Of a DNA stretch of 64,000 bases, positions 26,755-36,640 are shown piece by piece. Each line of letters begins with the position of its first letter. Position 1 is the first letter of the stretch. The DNA lies in the NCBI RefSeq assembly GCF_022814725.1, contig NZ_CP093442.1, forward strand, positions 1 through 64,000, in the 5' to 3' direction. A program made the position numbers and the translations under genes. The DNA comes from Bdellovibrio reynosensis (GTDB taxonomy: Bacteria; Bdellovibrionota; Bdellovibrionia; Bdellovibrionales; Bdellovibrionaceae). A model generated the notes under the pieces. That model did no database searches. It saw only the letters and a program-made list of their open reading frames with translations, and was not told the origin of the DNA.

Positions 26755-27333
26755 ATGAAATCTTTAATTCTTTCATTGCTGGTTTTTTCATTTTCATCAG
26801 TAGGTCTTGCCCAAGAAGCGACGGTTTCTGTAGCGAAAGCGGCTGAACTTACAGCTCACAGAATTGATCGCTTGGTTACTTTAGGTAAAATTGATTCGTC
26901 TTTTTTAACTTCACTTGAAACAATTGAAGTTGAAGTATTGCAAAACCAATCGCCTGCAGTCTTTAAGTCTATTTCAACACAAACGGCTCCAGTAGCCGGG
27001 GAACCTCTAAAACTTGAGGTTCTTTTAGACGGCAACGGTAAGGCTTTGTCATATCAAGTTTCCTCTTCAGGCAGCGCTGGCGTATCAAAAAACTGGCCAG
27101 AAAAAGACGCCGTTTCGTTAACCGAGAATGCGCTTCACTACGTGTTAGAAAACAACATGGATCCGAAGGTTGCGTTATTTGATTCAGCATTATCCTCTAT
27201 AATGTTGGAAAAGGGTGTTTTGGATGGTGTTGACGTGGCTATTGGCAAAATGAAGTCTACTCTGACCACCGAAACTCTTTTGGTCTACCTAAAATTAGAT
27301 GGATCATTTATTTCAGCGGAAATGGTGCCGTAG
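26755..27333 (+). CDS. Exported protein of unknown function, third gene of the operon
   Basis: 192 residues from the ATG after GGAGGA; signal peptide ending GLAQE. No Cys and few aromatic residues in the mature part; two alpha/beta stretches with a VSVAKAAELTAHRIDRLVTLGKI helix at the front. Not recognised. It starts 8 nt after the previous stop, and the next gene starts 1 nt after its own stop. Confidence 0.55.
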   Translation: MKSLILSLLVFSFSSVGLAQEATVSVAKAAELTAHRIDRLVTLGKIDSSFLTSLETIEVEVLQNQSPAVFKSISTQTAPVAGEPLKLEVLLDGNGKALSYQVSSSGSAGVSKNWPEKDAVSLTENALHYVLENNMDPKVALFDSALSSIMLEKGVLDGVDVAIGKMKSTLTTETLLVYLKLDGSFISAEMVP

Positions 27334-27334
27334 C

Positions 27335-27682
27335 ATGAAAGCGCTCATCGCGATCTTTTTCCTTTTTTCAAATGTAAACCTGGCTCATGCAGAAGTGCTT
27401 GAACCGACATTTGAATCCATTGATCGTTTGGTTTTTCAAAAGACATGCACTGATTGTCATTATGCGGGCGGGGATGGAAAAAGAGTTCTGCTTGATAAGA
27501 ATTCTTTGTTGAACAGCCCCTTAGAGCTTGTAATACCGGGCAACCCGGATGAATCAGGATTGATTATTTCGTTTGAGCGAACTGACGACAAACGTATGCC
27601 GCCTGAAGAAGACGGCTACGATGCTTTGACACCAGAAGAAATTTCGGTCATCAGAAAGTGGATTGAAATCGGAGCGCCTTAA
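27335..27682 (+). CDS. Small monohaem c-type cytochrome (planctomycete-type)
   Basis: 115 residues with signal peptide (ends AHAEV). One haem site, CTDCH (about residue 38), followed by LVIPGNPDESGLI and a MPPEEDGYDALTPEEISVIRKWIEIGAP end. This is the pattern of planctomycete-type cytochrome c domains; the Met in DKRMPP is the likely axial ligand. It is the last gene of a four-gene exported operon. Periplasmic electron transfer is likely, the partner unknown. Confidence 0.8.
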   Translation: MKALIAIFFLFSNVNLAHAEVLEPTFESIDRLVFQKTCTDCHYAGGDGKRVLLDKNSLLNSPLELVIPGNPDESGLIISFERTDDKRMPPEEDGYDALTPEEISVIRKWIEIGAP

Positions 27683-27729
27683 AGAATAAAGAAGCTTTTG
27701 CGGGCAATGTATTTTTGCCTGCTAGACAC

Positions 27730-27751
27730 GCTGAGCATGGAGTAGCTCAGC
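27730..27751. repeat. 7-bp perfect inverted repeat upstream of the luciferase-like gene
   Basis: GCTGAGC-N8-GCTCAGC in the 90-nt gap before the LLM-type oxidoreductase. No T-run follows, so it may be an operator or a messenger hairpin. Confidence 0.35.
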
Positions 27752-27772
27752 AGATTGTGCTTTTCTGTTTCT

Positions 27773-28804
27773 ATGAAGCAGATTGAATTTGGATTAGATA
27801 CCTTTGGTGATGTTACTTACGATGAAAACGGCAGAACTTTGCATCAAGCGCAGGTTTTGCGAAACATAGTTGCTGAAGGAGTGTTTGCTGATCAAGTCGG
27901 TCTTGATTTCTTCGGCGTCGGTGAACATCACCGTGATGATTTCACTGTGTCAGCTCCAGAGATTGTCCTTGCTGGCATCGCAACACTAACTAAAAAAATA
28001 CGCCTAGGTTCCGCAGTGACGGTTCTAAGTTCCGACGATCCTATACGTGTGTTTGAAAGATTCTCTACATTAGATGCTATTTCGAATGGTCGCGCCGAAG
28101 TGATCGTCGGCCGTGGATCCTTCATTGAATCCTTTCCACTTTTTGGTTTTGATCTAAATCAGTATGAAGTGTTGTTTGAAGAAAAGTTGCAGCTTTTTGC
28201 TAAGCTTATTAAAAATACGCCAGTCACTTGGCAGGGTAAAACTCGCACACCTTTAAAAGATCAGGATGTTTATCCTAAATTAGAAAAAGCTCCGCTGCGC
28301 ACTTGGATCGCGGTGGGGGGAACTCCGCAATCGGTTCGTCGTGCCGCCCACTATGGAATGCCGTTGATGCTTGCGATTATCGGCGGGGAGTATGCGGCAT
28401 TTAAGCCCTTTGTTGATCTTTACAAAAAATCATTAAAACAATCGGGGTTCGAAGATGCGCCGATGATTGGTGTTCATTCGCCAGGTTATGTAGCAGCGAC
28501 TGACGAGCAAGCTAAAGACGAGTGCTGGCCTCACTATCGTGCGATGGTTTCAAGAATTGGCAGAGAACGCGGCTGGCCACCAATCACTCGAGAACAATTT
28601 GAACTTGGTTGCGGATCAGATGGTGCTTTGTTTGTGGGTTCGCCGCAAACCGTAGCTAAGAAAATTATCAACGCTATTAAGATTCTTGAATTGTCGCGTT
28701 TTGATTTAAAATACAGTCACGGGACGATTCCCCACGAAAATCTGATGAAGTGTATAGAGCTTTACGGGAAAGAAGTTGTGCCGTTAGTACGTGCGGGACT
28801 TTAA
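27773..28804 (+). CDS. LLM-class flavin-dependent oxidoreductase (luciferase-like)
   Basis: About 343 residues, a TIM barrel of the bacterial luciferase superfamily: LDFFGVGEHHRDDF near the N-terminus, IRLGSAVTVLSSDDPIRVFE, NGRAEVIVGRGSF, and GSPQTVAKKI at the C-terminal end. These enzymes oxidise substrates with reduced flavin (FMN) and oxygen. No flavin reductase is adjacent. The start is the MKQIEF ATG; a GTG 18 nt upstream is possible but no clear ribosome site marks either one. Confidence 0.85.
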   Translation: MKQIEFGLDTFGDVTYDENGRTLHQAQVLRNIVAEGVFADQVGLDFFGVGEHHRDDFTVSAPEIVLAGIATLTKKIRLGSAVTVLSSDDPIRVFERFSTLDAISNGRAEVIVGRGSFIESFPLFGFDLNQYEVLFEEKLQLFAKLIKNTPVTWQGKTRTPLKDQDVYPKLEKAPLRTWIAVGGTPQSVRRAAHYGMPLMLAIIGGEYAAFKPFVDLYKKSLKQSGFEDAPMIGVHSPGYVAATDEQAKDECWPHYRAMVSRIGRERGWPPITREQFELGCGSDGALFVGSPQTVAKKIINAIKILELSRFDLKYSHGTIPHENLMKCIELYGKEVVPLVRAGL

Positions 28805-29626
28805 TTAGCGCGTTTCTAACTTGATGTTTACGATTCTTTTGCCAGGGCCACTGACGGATTCAATCAGCCTGTCGTTAATATAAAATCGGAATTGATATTT
28901 GTCGCGGCTGACTTCTTCACCGCGGCGGTAACTTTGATTCTCGTTACCATTATAAGAGTGCGCGAAGTTTTGTTCGTTACCGTCATCGCCGGCGCCATCA
29001 TTGCCCTCTCTTAGGAAAAAGACGGATGCGAAGGGATATTTAGCTAAGGCAAAAACATCTAAATTTAATTTCCCCGTATTCAACATTTCCTGGCGAAAGG
29101 CTTCCCATTCTGTATAGGTGTAAGTTGCCTTAAGCGGGATGTGCACTGTGAATGGTTCTTCTGAGGATTCAAAATGCATGCGAATCGCATCTTTCACCGC
29201 TAGGGTCTGACAGCCGTTGAGCGTGTCAGTACTTCCGAAAAATCCACCTGCAACAGTAACTTCATTAGCCCTGATAGGCAGATTGTGTTCGCCACCTTCA
29301 GAGAATATTGCAAAGTCTGGGGAGCGGTCAGCTGTATACCAACGCGAATTACCTTTTTCACTTTGATCGCTTACAAGGTATATAACTGGTCGGCCTTGGG
29401 ATTTAAAATCCTGAACAAGTTGATCAATGCCGGCAGCCGCAGTTTTCGTCGTATCGAATTCTGTGGTTGCATGTACTACAAGCAGCGCATGGCGATTGGC
29501 GATGCCGTTTGGGGTTTCATGAATAGATAGGGGTCTTAGCTGCGTTTCTTCTGAAGCAGGACTTCTTGGGATGTGCTGACATCCAAGAATCGAAAGCGAA
29601 AATAAAAGTGAAAAGACTAATTTCAT
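28805..29626 (-). CDS. Lipoprotein of unknown function
   Basis: 273 residues, lipobox ILGC. The N-terminal half contains an alpha/beta pattern (ANRHALLVVHATTEFDTT, RPVIYLVSD) like a Rossmann-type or isochorismatase-like domain; the C-terminal half is polar, with Gly/Asn-rich loops (EGNDGAGDDGNEQN). Not recognised. The start overlaps the stop of the upstream epimerase-like gene by 4 nt, so the pair form an operon. Confidence 0.5.
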   Translation of the reverse strand: MKLVFSLLFSLSILGCQHIPRSPASEETQLRPLSIHETPNGIANRHALLVVHATTEFDTTKTAAAGIDQLVQDFKSQGRPVIYLVSDQSEKGNSRWYTADRSPDFAIFSEGGEHNLPIRANEVTVAGGFFGSTDTLNGCQTLAVKDAIRMHFESSEEPFTVHIPLKATYTYTEWEAFRQEMLNTGKLNLDVFALAKYPFASVFFLREGNDGAGDDGNEQNFAHSYNGNENQSYRRGEEVSRDKYQFRFYINDRLIESVSGPGKRIVNIKLETR

Positions 29627-30366
29627 GAAAGAGCGAAGTCTCCATTAAGGTTAGGGTAAACCCAATCAGGGTAAAGCTCTAGCAAATAGTCAGACTCTAT
29701 AATTTTATGGGGCTCATTGGTCTTGATAAAGTGAATGGGGGCTAATCCTAATTTCTTCGCCAATTCACCGTAATAATCTTCTTTCCTAGGGTGAGCTGGT
29801 GCTACGGCATTGATGGTTAGTGGAGGTTTAGAGGATTCTGAAACCGTGCAAATAATATTAATAAGATCTTCGCGATGAATTAAGTTAACGGGTGTATCAG
29901 CGCTAACGGGCGATTGGCTTTTTGAAAGATGAAAAGCAGGATGACGATTTCCACCGATAAGTCCGCCCGGTCTAATGATGATTATTTCTTCCGGAAATTT
30001 TTTTATTAAAAGTTGTTCGACGGTTGCAAGCCATTTTCCGCTAGCAGTTCTCGGGAGCGGTAGAGTGCTCTCAGTTAGAATGCCGCTTTGATCTCCATAT
30101 ACGGAAATAGAGCTAATGAAGATGATCTGCTCGCGCGCAGGAATTTTTGCGACAAAATCTTCCGGAGAAATATCAGCCAAAGGTGGTGTATTTAAGAATA
30201 AAACGTCGCAAGCTCGCTTCGGAAAATCATGAATCCGCCAGTCAAAGTCCGCGCGGTGAGTTCCCCAGGTTTTTACTCCGTGGGAATTTAGGTTCTCGGA
30301 TAGAGATTGCCCGAGCCAGCCTAAGCCCACTATTCCCCATATTTTCTGGTAATTCATTTTTGTCAT
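29623..30366 (-). CDS. NAD(P)-binding epimerase/dehydratase-like protein (YeeZ-like)
   Basis: About 247 residues. Rossmann motif WGIVGLGWLGQSL near the start, VLFLNTPPLAD, IIFISSISVYGDQSG with the SDR Tyr, and IIIRPGGLIGG. This is the pattern of the extended SDR-like proteins related to YeeZ, whose substrates are unknown. The start is uncertain: MTKMNYQ is used, and MNYQ 9 nt later is equally possible. Coupled by a 4-nt overlap to the lipoprotein downstream. Confidence 0.65.
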   Translation of the reverse strand: MTKMNYQKIWGIVGLGWLGQSLSENLNSHGVKTWGTHRADFDWRIHDFPKRACDVLFLNTPPLADISPEDFVAKIPAREQIIFISSISVYGDQSGILTESTLPLPRTASGKWLATVEQLLIKKFPEEIIIIRPGGLIGGNRHPAFHLSKSQSPVSADTPVNLIHREDLINIICTVSESSKPPLTINAVAPAHPRKEDYYGELAKKLGLAPIHFIKTNEPHKIIESDYLLELYPDWVYPNLNGDFALS

Positions 30367-30499
30367 CAATTTATTAGTTTCAAATTGAGATTGTGCTGTC
30401 AAGAACGTCGTCAGATTCAAACGCTTCAAAGAAAAAATCAATAATCATTTTAGAGGCTTAACTGCGAAACCGATAAGAACTTAGGTTAACGGAGAGTGC

Positions 30500-32599
30500 A
30501 TGCGCTTATTCAGAATCTATCAGTTAGCAATTGCGACCGGCTTGGTATTCACATTCCAAAATTGCACTAATCAATTTGCCATCAGCCCTGACTCTACCCA
30601 AGCAGCATCGCCCGCTACCGGACAAGACGTAACAGAACCTCCCGATGATACCAGATTTAAAAGTGCCATTGAAATCATCAATGCTCGTTGTGTGTCTTGT
30701 CACAAAACTGGAGGCAGTGCTGCCTTTGCTCCGTTAAACTTTCAGTCTGAGCAACTTTTTATTTCGCAAAGTCTTGTGGTTCCAGGGGATCCATCAAAAT
30801 CAAAACTGATCTACCGCTTAAAAAATTATCCTGATGCGACTGCGACGAATAGAACTATGCCGGTAGGTTCTGATCTTTCCCAAGACGAGTACAACATCCT
30901 TTATACGTGGGTTTCTAAAATGCAGCCCGATGATTCTGGTCCGTTTGCCTGTGATACCCGGGATACGTTGCTTGCGCGTTCCTTGCCGCGATCCATGAAG
31001 CGCTTATCTAAAAGACAATACACAAATACTTTGGTTGATCTTCTTTCTCGTGGAATGTCTGTTTCTAATGCGACGACGGCGGTGGAGCAGACTCTTAATA
31101 ACGTGACATTACCAAAAGACGATGACACCGTTTTTTCACGCTTCGATGGAAGTGTGGTCGCGCAGCACATGAGAGCTTATTTTGATGTGGCGGATTCCGT
31201 TGCCGCTCGAGTTACTAACAGTACTTATTATAATTCTTTTGTTACTTCAATGATCGGTCTTAATGCTGGAGGTTGTTCTAGCATTAACACGGCAAGTTTA
31301 TCTGCCGCGTGTTCTGATCGCTTTATTAATAACTTCGGATTGCGCGCTTTACGACGTCCCTTGAATTCTGAAGAGTTAATCTTGTATCGAACGACCTATG
31401 AAACTGCTGGCAGAAATGCAGCAGGTATTAATGCTGTTGTATTCAGATTTCTGATGGCGCCGAATTTCTTATTCAGAATTGAAAATGAAGGATCTGCTGT
31501 CACCGCTGATCTTTTAAAAATGAATTCATACGAAGTGGCCTCTCGCCTTAGCTATATGTTCTGGAACTCGATGCCTGATGAAACGCTAATAAGCTTAGCT
31601 GCTTCCCGCGATTTAAGTACGGATGCTTCGTTTTTAAGTGCTTTAAATTATGTGGCGGATAGTACGAAGTCCCAGGATAGCATGAAAGAGTTTACGGAAG
31701 AATGGCTTCATCTTTCAAAGATTCCGCAGTTTGCCACAAATAACGCTACTTTAAATTATATGGCTGACGGAATTACCTTAGACACCAGTTTGCGTACGGC
31801 CATGATTGAAGAAGTCAAAGACCTGAGCGCCTACGTTTATCGCAATAACATGTCATTCTTAGATCTTTTCACTTCTAATGTTTCTTTTGCGCGCGATAGT
31901 CGTTTAGTCAGTATCTACGGCGTTACTAATCCAGCTCCTGCGAACGTGACACCAACAAATGCCATTCGTTTCCCGTCAGGGGAAAGAGCAGGGGTGTTAA
32001 CGCGCGCCGCTTTGTTAGTGGGTGGAAGTGAGCTTGCTAATCCAATTAAGCGTGGAATCAGAATCCGAAAAGACATTCTTTGCCTGTCTTTAGAAAATCC
32101 GCCAGCAGATCTTACTAATGCGCTTGAACCGCCACCAGCGGATATCAACATGACGACTCGTCAGCGATATGATCATGCGACCAATCCTACTGCCTGCATG
32201 AACTGTCACCAATATATAAATTCATTAGGGCATGCATTGGGAGCTTACAATTCATTCGGTAAAACATGGGTGCAAGAGCCGATCTTTGATGAAAACGGTG
32301 CTTTCACCAATAGATATTTACCAGTAAATACATTCGTTGATTTAAGCACGAGTATTGCGCCGGGGCTTAATGCCAATGGTCCGCTTGAGCTTTCAACTCA
32401 AGTGGCTAACCAGCATTCAACGCTGAAATGTTTTTCCGAAAAAGCTTTGCGCTTTACTGAAGAAAGAACTGAGAACGTAAGCAAAGAAGGCTGTCGCCTG
32501 AATAACCTTTATTCAAAGTTAAAACAGTCGCAATCACTTAAAGATTTTTTTAAAAGCATGGCCCAAGACCCCGAGTTCCGCCATCGACTTATGCAATAG
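30500..32599 (+). CDS. DUF1592-type protein with planctomycete haem c domain
   Basis: 699 residues. Signal peptide ends TFQNC, suggesting a lipoprotein with an odd lipobox. Domains in order: a haem-c segment CVSCH (about residue 67); a DUF1587-like piece (MKRLSKRQYTNTLVDLLSRG); DUF1595 (NFGLRALRRPLNSEELILY); DUF1592 (APNFLFRIE, YEVASRLSYMFWNSMPDE); DUF1588 (GVLTRAALLVGG, then CMNCHQYINSLGHALGAYNSFG, itself a second CxxCH); DUF1585 at the end. It has the domain set of the large planctomycete cytochrome-like family, whose biochemistry is poorly known. It is paired with a DUF1552 gene, as is usual. Confidence 0.85.
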   Translation: MRLFRIYQLAIATGLVFTFQNCTNQFAISPDSTQAASPATGQDVTEPPDDTRFKSAIEIINARCVSCHKTGGSAAFAPLNFQSEQLFISQSLVVPGDPSKSKLIYRLKNYPDATATNRTMPVGSDLSQDEYNILYTWVSKMQPDDSGPFACDTRDTLLARSLPRSMKRLSKRQYTNTLVDLLSRGMSVSNATTAVEQTLNNVTLPKDDDTVFSRFDGSVVAQHMRAYFDVADSVAARVTNSTYYNSFVTSMIGLNAGGCSSINTASLSAACSDRFINNFGLRALRRPLNSEELILYRTTYETAGRNAAGINAVVFRFLMAPNFLFRIENEGSAVTADLLKMNSYEVASRLSYMFWNSMPDETLISLAASRDLSTDASFLSALNYVADSTKSQDSMKEFTEEWLHLSKIPQFATNNATLNYMADGITLDTSLRTAMIEEVKDLSAYVYRNNMSFLDLFTSNVSFARDSRLVSIYGVTNPAPANVTPTNAIRFPSGERAGVLTRAALLVGGSELANPIKRGIRIRKDILCLSLENPPADLTNALEPPPADINMTTRQRYDHATNPTACMNCHQYINSLGHALGAYNSFGKTWVQEPIFDENGAFTNRYLPVNTFVDLSTSIAPGLNANGPLELSTQVANQHSTLKCFSEKALRFTEERTENVSKEGCRLNNLYSKLKQSQSLKDFFKSMAQDPEFRHRLMQ

Positions 32600-32614
32600 G
32601 ATAGGGAAGTTCGT

Positions 32615-34259
32615 ATGAAGTATAATAAAATGTCACGACGAATGTTTCTGCAGGGTGCTGGTCAAATGCTTCCTATTCCTTTTTTAGTTTCGCTTTTGCC
32701 TAGGGAACTTTGGGCGCAATCAACATCGGGTGCAGCGGTAAAGCGCTATATTGGTGTATCAAGTAACTTTGATTACGGCAGACACTCAAACTGGTTTCCG
32801 ACGATGAATAGACCTGCATTGACGTTAAGCCCTGGGAATGGTGATCGTGATGTTTATTATGCCCCACTTTCATCGTACTTAACTTCGTCAACGGCGAACT
32901 TATCTAGAGTTTTTGGTAATCATCTAAACTCTAATATCAATAGCATCAACATCATTCGCGGTTTGGATTTATCTACACGCATTGCGCACGGTAATGGTCA
33001 TATCTTCGGAAATTTCCAAGCCAATGATAACCACGAAGCAAACTCTAGCCAATGTTCTGCTATTCGCACGATTGACCAAGTCTTACGCGACAGTGCGAAA
33101 TTTAATACTTCGGGTAAAGACGTGGCAGTCCTTGGTAATGATGGACGGTCCTGGCGCAGAGACTCTTCAGGAAATATTGTTCGCGCAAACTTAGTCGCGA
33201 ATAACTTGCGGGGAACTTACAACTATCTTTTTAATAATGGAAGTCTTCCGGAAACGACGGGAACATCGCAAACAACTGCGGCTCATCCCCGTGCGGCGAG
33301 TATGAATGGCATCATGGAGGACTATACCCGGGTTCGTAACAGTCGTCAGATCAGTGCTGGTGATAGAACTGCATTAAGTAATGCTATGGACCTTTTATCT
33401 GACATTCAACGTGGTCTTCAAGGTACGACAACTCAAGCTGGTGGTACTTGCAGCCATCGTTCCATGAATAATCTTAGCAGTACTGGAATCTACATGATGA
33501 ACGAAGCGCAAATGACGACATTTGCAAATATGATCGTCGCAGCCATCATGTGTGATGTTACTAGAATCTTTATGTGGAACGGATGGGTGAATGAAGATTT
33601 ATTCGATACCCACCCTTCAGAAGATTTCCATCAAGGCCACAGCCATATTCCGTTTTCGACAGTGAACGGTCAGTTGAACTGGCAATACATGGGTGATGTG
33701 CAAAGATCTTTCGTCAGAGGTTTCATCGCTCCACTAGTAAATGGCTTAGCTGGCGCGGTGGATCCTTCCAATGACCAAAGTTATTTATATAACTCGCTTG
33801 TACATTTCACCCTTGAGGCATCACAAGTTCACAGTCCGAACTATCAACCTTGTATGTTAGCCGGTAACGCTGGTGGAATCATCGGGTTATCTTTTAGACT
33901 ACACGGATCGCACGCGAGTAAGTCCGTGGTGTGCAGATTCGTTTGAAACGTCTGCTGGCGAGCGATTCTCTGAAGAATATGTCGGTGTTCCAATGAACAG
34001 GGTGTTTAATACCATCTTGCAAGCCATGGGTTTAAGCCCGGCTGATTATGAAAGTTCAAGCTTGAACACGTCTTTCCAAAATGTTTCTAACGGAAGATAC
34101 GGAGCTGCCAATAACGGAATCGCCAGTATGGGCGGCTACGGTCATTGGGGGCCAGGAACTTCCAGTTATGGTAATGACTACCTAACGCGAGCCGCACTTT
34201 ATAATCTTCATAATTTTAAGAGAGTTTTACCGATGCCTTCGCGCTCTGCAGGGTCTTAG
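32615..34259 (+). pseudogene. DUF1552 protein gene, frameshifted near nt 33885
   Basis: The N-terminus has a twin-arginine signal (SRRMFLQGAGQ), so it would be exported folded by Tat. The first frame reads to a stop at 33946, but its last residues (LSFRLHGSHASKSVV) look unlike the family; the +1 frame from 33873 reads GYLLDYTDRTRVSPWC and continues to the stop at 34259. Removing one base from GGG at 33884-33886 joins the frames as AGGIIGYLLDYTDR, so the event looks like a single inserted base. It may be a true disruption, a sequencing error, or a frameshift site. The partner DUF1592 gene is intact 15 nt upstream. Predicted whole length about 547 residues. Confidence 0.75.
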
Positions 34260-34307
34260 TCCTACTAAAAATGTACTTTTTAAGGCTGTTCGTCTATCCT
34301 AGCCGTC

Positions 34308-36590
34308 GTGCAAACTCGCATTGAAGGCTTTATTTTTACCGGGACTAGTTTAGATTTGGCGGACCGCCAAGTCCTTAAACTTTATGGCCAGTCAAACCAA
34401 GGTTCTTTTCTGGTCACTATTGATCAATTTCAAAATTATTTTTTCGTTGAAGCCAATAAACCCACTTCAATCCGAAGTCTCAATGGGCACTGGGCAGAAA
34501 AAGTTTCTTGTTCTAGCCAAGCCATCTTATTAGATAAAAGACGGAAATTTGAAAGCGAAGGGTTACGAACCTTTGAAGCTGACATAAAACCTTTAGACCG
34601 CTTTTTAATGGATAATCGAATTTTCGCTCAAGTCACTGTGGAAGGTGACGGCGTTATGAAAAACGGTCTTCTGACTTTTATTAATCCAAACATCACTCCT
34701 GGTAACTACTATCCTGATTACAAAATTTTGTCTTTTGATATCGAGACGGGAAGAGATGGCAGAATTCTTTCACTTGCCTATTGTGCGCGAGGTAAAGAAT
34801 TTGATGAGCGGAGAACCATTGTGTTGGGTTCTGGTGCTGAAACTCCAGACGTTAAGTTTTCTAAGGACGAAAAAGGCATTCTATTATTCTTCCAAGAAGC
34901 CATGCAAAGAATTGATCCAGACATCGTCACGGGCTGGAATGTTATTGGGTTTGATTTAAATTTTATATTCAACAAGTCCCAACAATTAAAGACTCCACTT
35001 GTTTTAGGCCGTGGCACGCGTCCTTTTAACATGTTTAAAAACGCTCGGGGTGAATGGTTTGTGAATCTTGAAGGCCGCGTTGTTGTAGACGGCCCCCGCG
35101 CGCTTAAAATGAATTTCTTTAGTTTTGAAAGTTACAGCCTTAATAACGTTTCAAAGGATGTTTTAGGTGATTCCAAAGACATTGACGAAGATGAGGGTAT
35201 AAATAAGTGGGATGAGATCGAACGCCGCTTCCGTGAAGATAAAATGGCATTAGCTCGTTATAACGTGAAGGATGCTGTATTAGTTTTAGATATCTTTGAA
35301 AAAACCAAACTTATCGATCTGCTATTAACTCGCTCTTATATCTCGGGACTTCTTTTAGAAAGAGTCGGCGGGTCGGTAGCGTCTTTTGATCATTTCTATT
35401 TGCCTTCTTTGCATGATGCAGGATTAGTCGCGTCTAATGTTGATGACGTTGAATTCAGTGGCACTGGAAAAGGTGGATTCGTTCTAAATCCCAAAGTGGG
35501 GATTCATTCAAACGTTCTAGTGATGGATTTTAAAAGTCTATATCCTACGGTGATTAGAACTTTCTTGATTGATCCGCTTTCGCGTTTTGCTCGCGATCAC
35601 GAGACTTTGACGACTCCGGTGGGACTTCGCTTTTCTCGCACCAAACATATTTTGCCGGGTAAAATTTCTGAACTTCTAGAAAGAAGGCGTCAGGCCAAAA
35701 AAGAAAAAAATGAAAACCTGTCCCAGGCGATTAAAATTTTAATGAATAGCTTTTATGGAGTTATGGGATCCACGGGCTGTCGCTTTTATCATGAAGATCT
35801 TCCTAACGGCATCACAGGAAGCGGGCAGTGGATCTTAAAAACCGTTATCGATTTCTTAGAAGAAAAAAAGTTCAGCGTTCTTTATGGGGACACAGACTCT
35901 TTATTTGTGCAACTGCCTGCTTACGAAGACTATACGATTCAGGCTAAGCAACTCGTAAATGAAGTGAATGCCTTTTTAAGTGAAAAACTCAAACAAGATT
36001 ATGCGGTCGAATCCCACCTTGAAATTCAGTACGACAAATTTTTTAAAACTTTGATTCTTACCAGTACTCGCGGCATGGATGAAGGCGCGAAGAAGCGGTA
36101 TGCCGGACTTGTGGAAAAGAAAGTCGATGGAAAGACAGTCGAAGAAATCATTTTAACCGGCATGGAGTATGTACGCTCTGATTGGTCGCTCCTAGCACGT
36201 AATTTTCAGTACGAGCTTGTCCGTCGAGTTTTCTATGGTGAAGACATTCAAGAATATATTGATTCCATTTTAAAAAAGCTTGAAGACCGAGAGTTGAATG
36301 ATCACCTTGTTCTTAGTAAACGCTTATCAAAACCGTTATCAGAATATGTCAAAAATGTTCCACCCCATGCCCGTGCGGCTAAAATTCTTTTTGAAAAAAA
36401 AGGAATTTTGCATCGCAGGCCCCGTTATGTAATGACTTTAAGAGGTCCCATTCCCGTTGAACTTCAACACGACGATATTGATTTTGACTATTACATTTCT
36501 CGTCAGTTAGCTCCTATTGCAGATAGTATTCTTGCGCTATTTGGCAAAAGTTTTGAACAAATGCGCGGGAAGCAGCTTTCATTATTCTAA
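34308..36590 (+). CDS. polB: DNA polymerase II (B-family, proofreading)
   Basis: 760 residues, close to the 783 of the E. coli enzyme. The exonuclease domain shows LSFDIETG (Exo I) and TGWNVIGFDLNF (Exo II). Polymerase motif A is MDFKSLYPTVIRTF, motif B holds NSFYGVMGS, and motif C is YGDTDSLF, so all catalytic Asp are present. The enzyme takes part in replication restart and lesion bypass after damage. The start is GTG (34308) with no strong ribosome site. No LexA-type box was recognised upstream. Confidence 0.93.
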   Translation: MQTRIEGFIFTGTSLDLADRQVLKLYGQSNQGSFLVTIDQFQNYFFVEANKPTSIRSLNGHWAEKVSCSSQAILLDKRRKFESEGLRTFEADIKPLDRFLMDNRIFAQVTVEGDGVMKNGLLTFINPNITPGNYYPDYKILSFDIETGRDGRILSLAYCARGKEFDERRTIVLGSGAETPDVKFSKDEKGILLFFQEAMQRIDPDIVTGWNVIGFDLNFIFNKSQQLKTPLVLGRGTRPFNMFKNARGEWFVNLEGRVVVDGPRALKMNFFSFESYSLNNVSKDVLGDSKDIDEDEGINKWDEIERRFREDKMALARYNVKDAVLVLDIFEKTKLIDLLLTRSYISGLLLERVGGSVASFDHFYLPSLHDAGLVASNVDDVEFSGTGKGGFVLNPKVGIHSNVLVMDFKSLYPTVIRTFLIDPLSRFARDHETLTTPVGLRFSRTKHILPGKISELLERRRQAKKEKNENLSQAIKILMNSFYGVMGSTGCRFYHEDLPNGITGSGQWILKTVIDFLEEKKFSVLYGDTDSLFVQLPAYEDYTIQAKQLVNEVNAFLSEKLKQDYAVESHLEIQYDKFFKTLILTSTRGMDEGAKKRYAGLVEKKVDGKTVEEIILTGMEYVRSDWSLLARNFQYELVRRVFYGEDIQEYIDSILKKLEDRELNDHLVLSKRLSKPLSEYVKNVPPHARAAKILFEKKGILHRRPRYVMTLRGPIPVELQHDDIDFDYYISRQLAPIADSILALFGKSFEQMRGKQLSLF

Positions 36591-36640
36591 TTGCCAGCTC
36601 TTCGACATTCTGAAATGATCCCTGCGATGAAGGGGACAGT

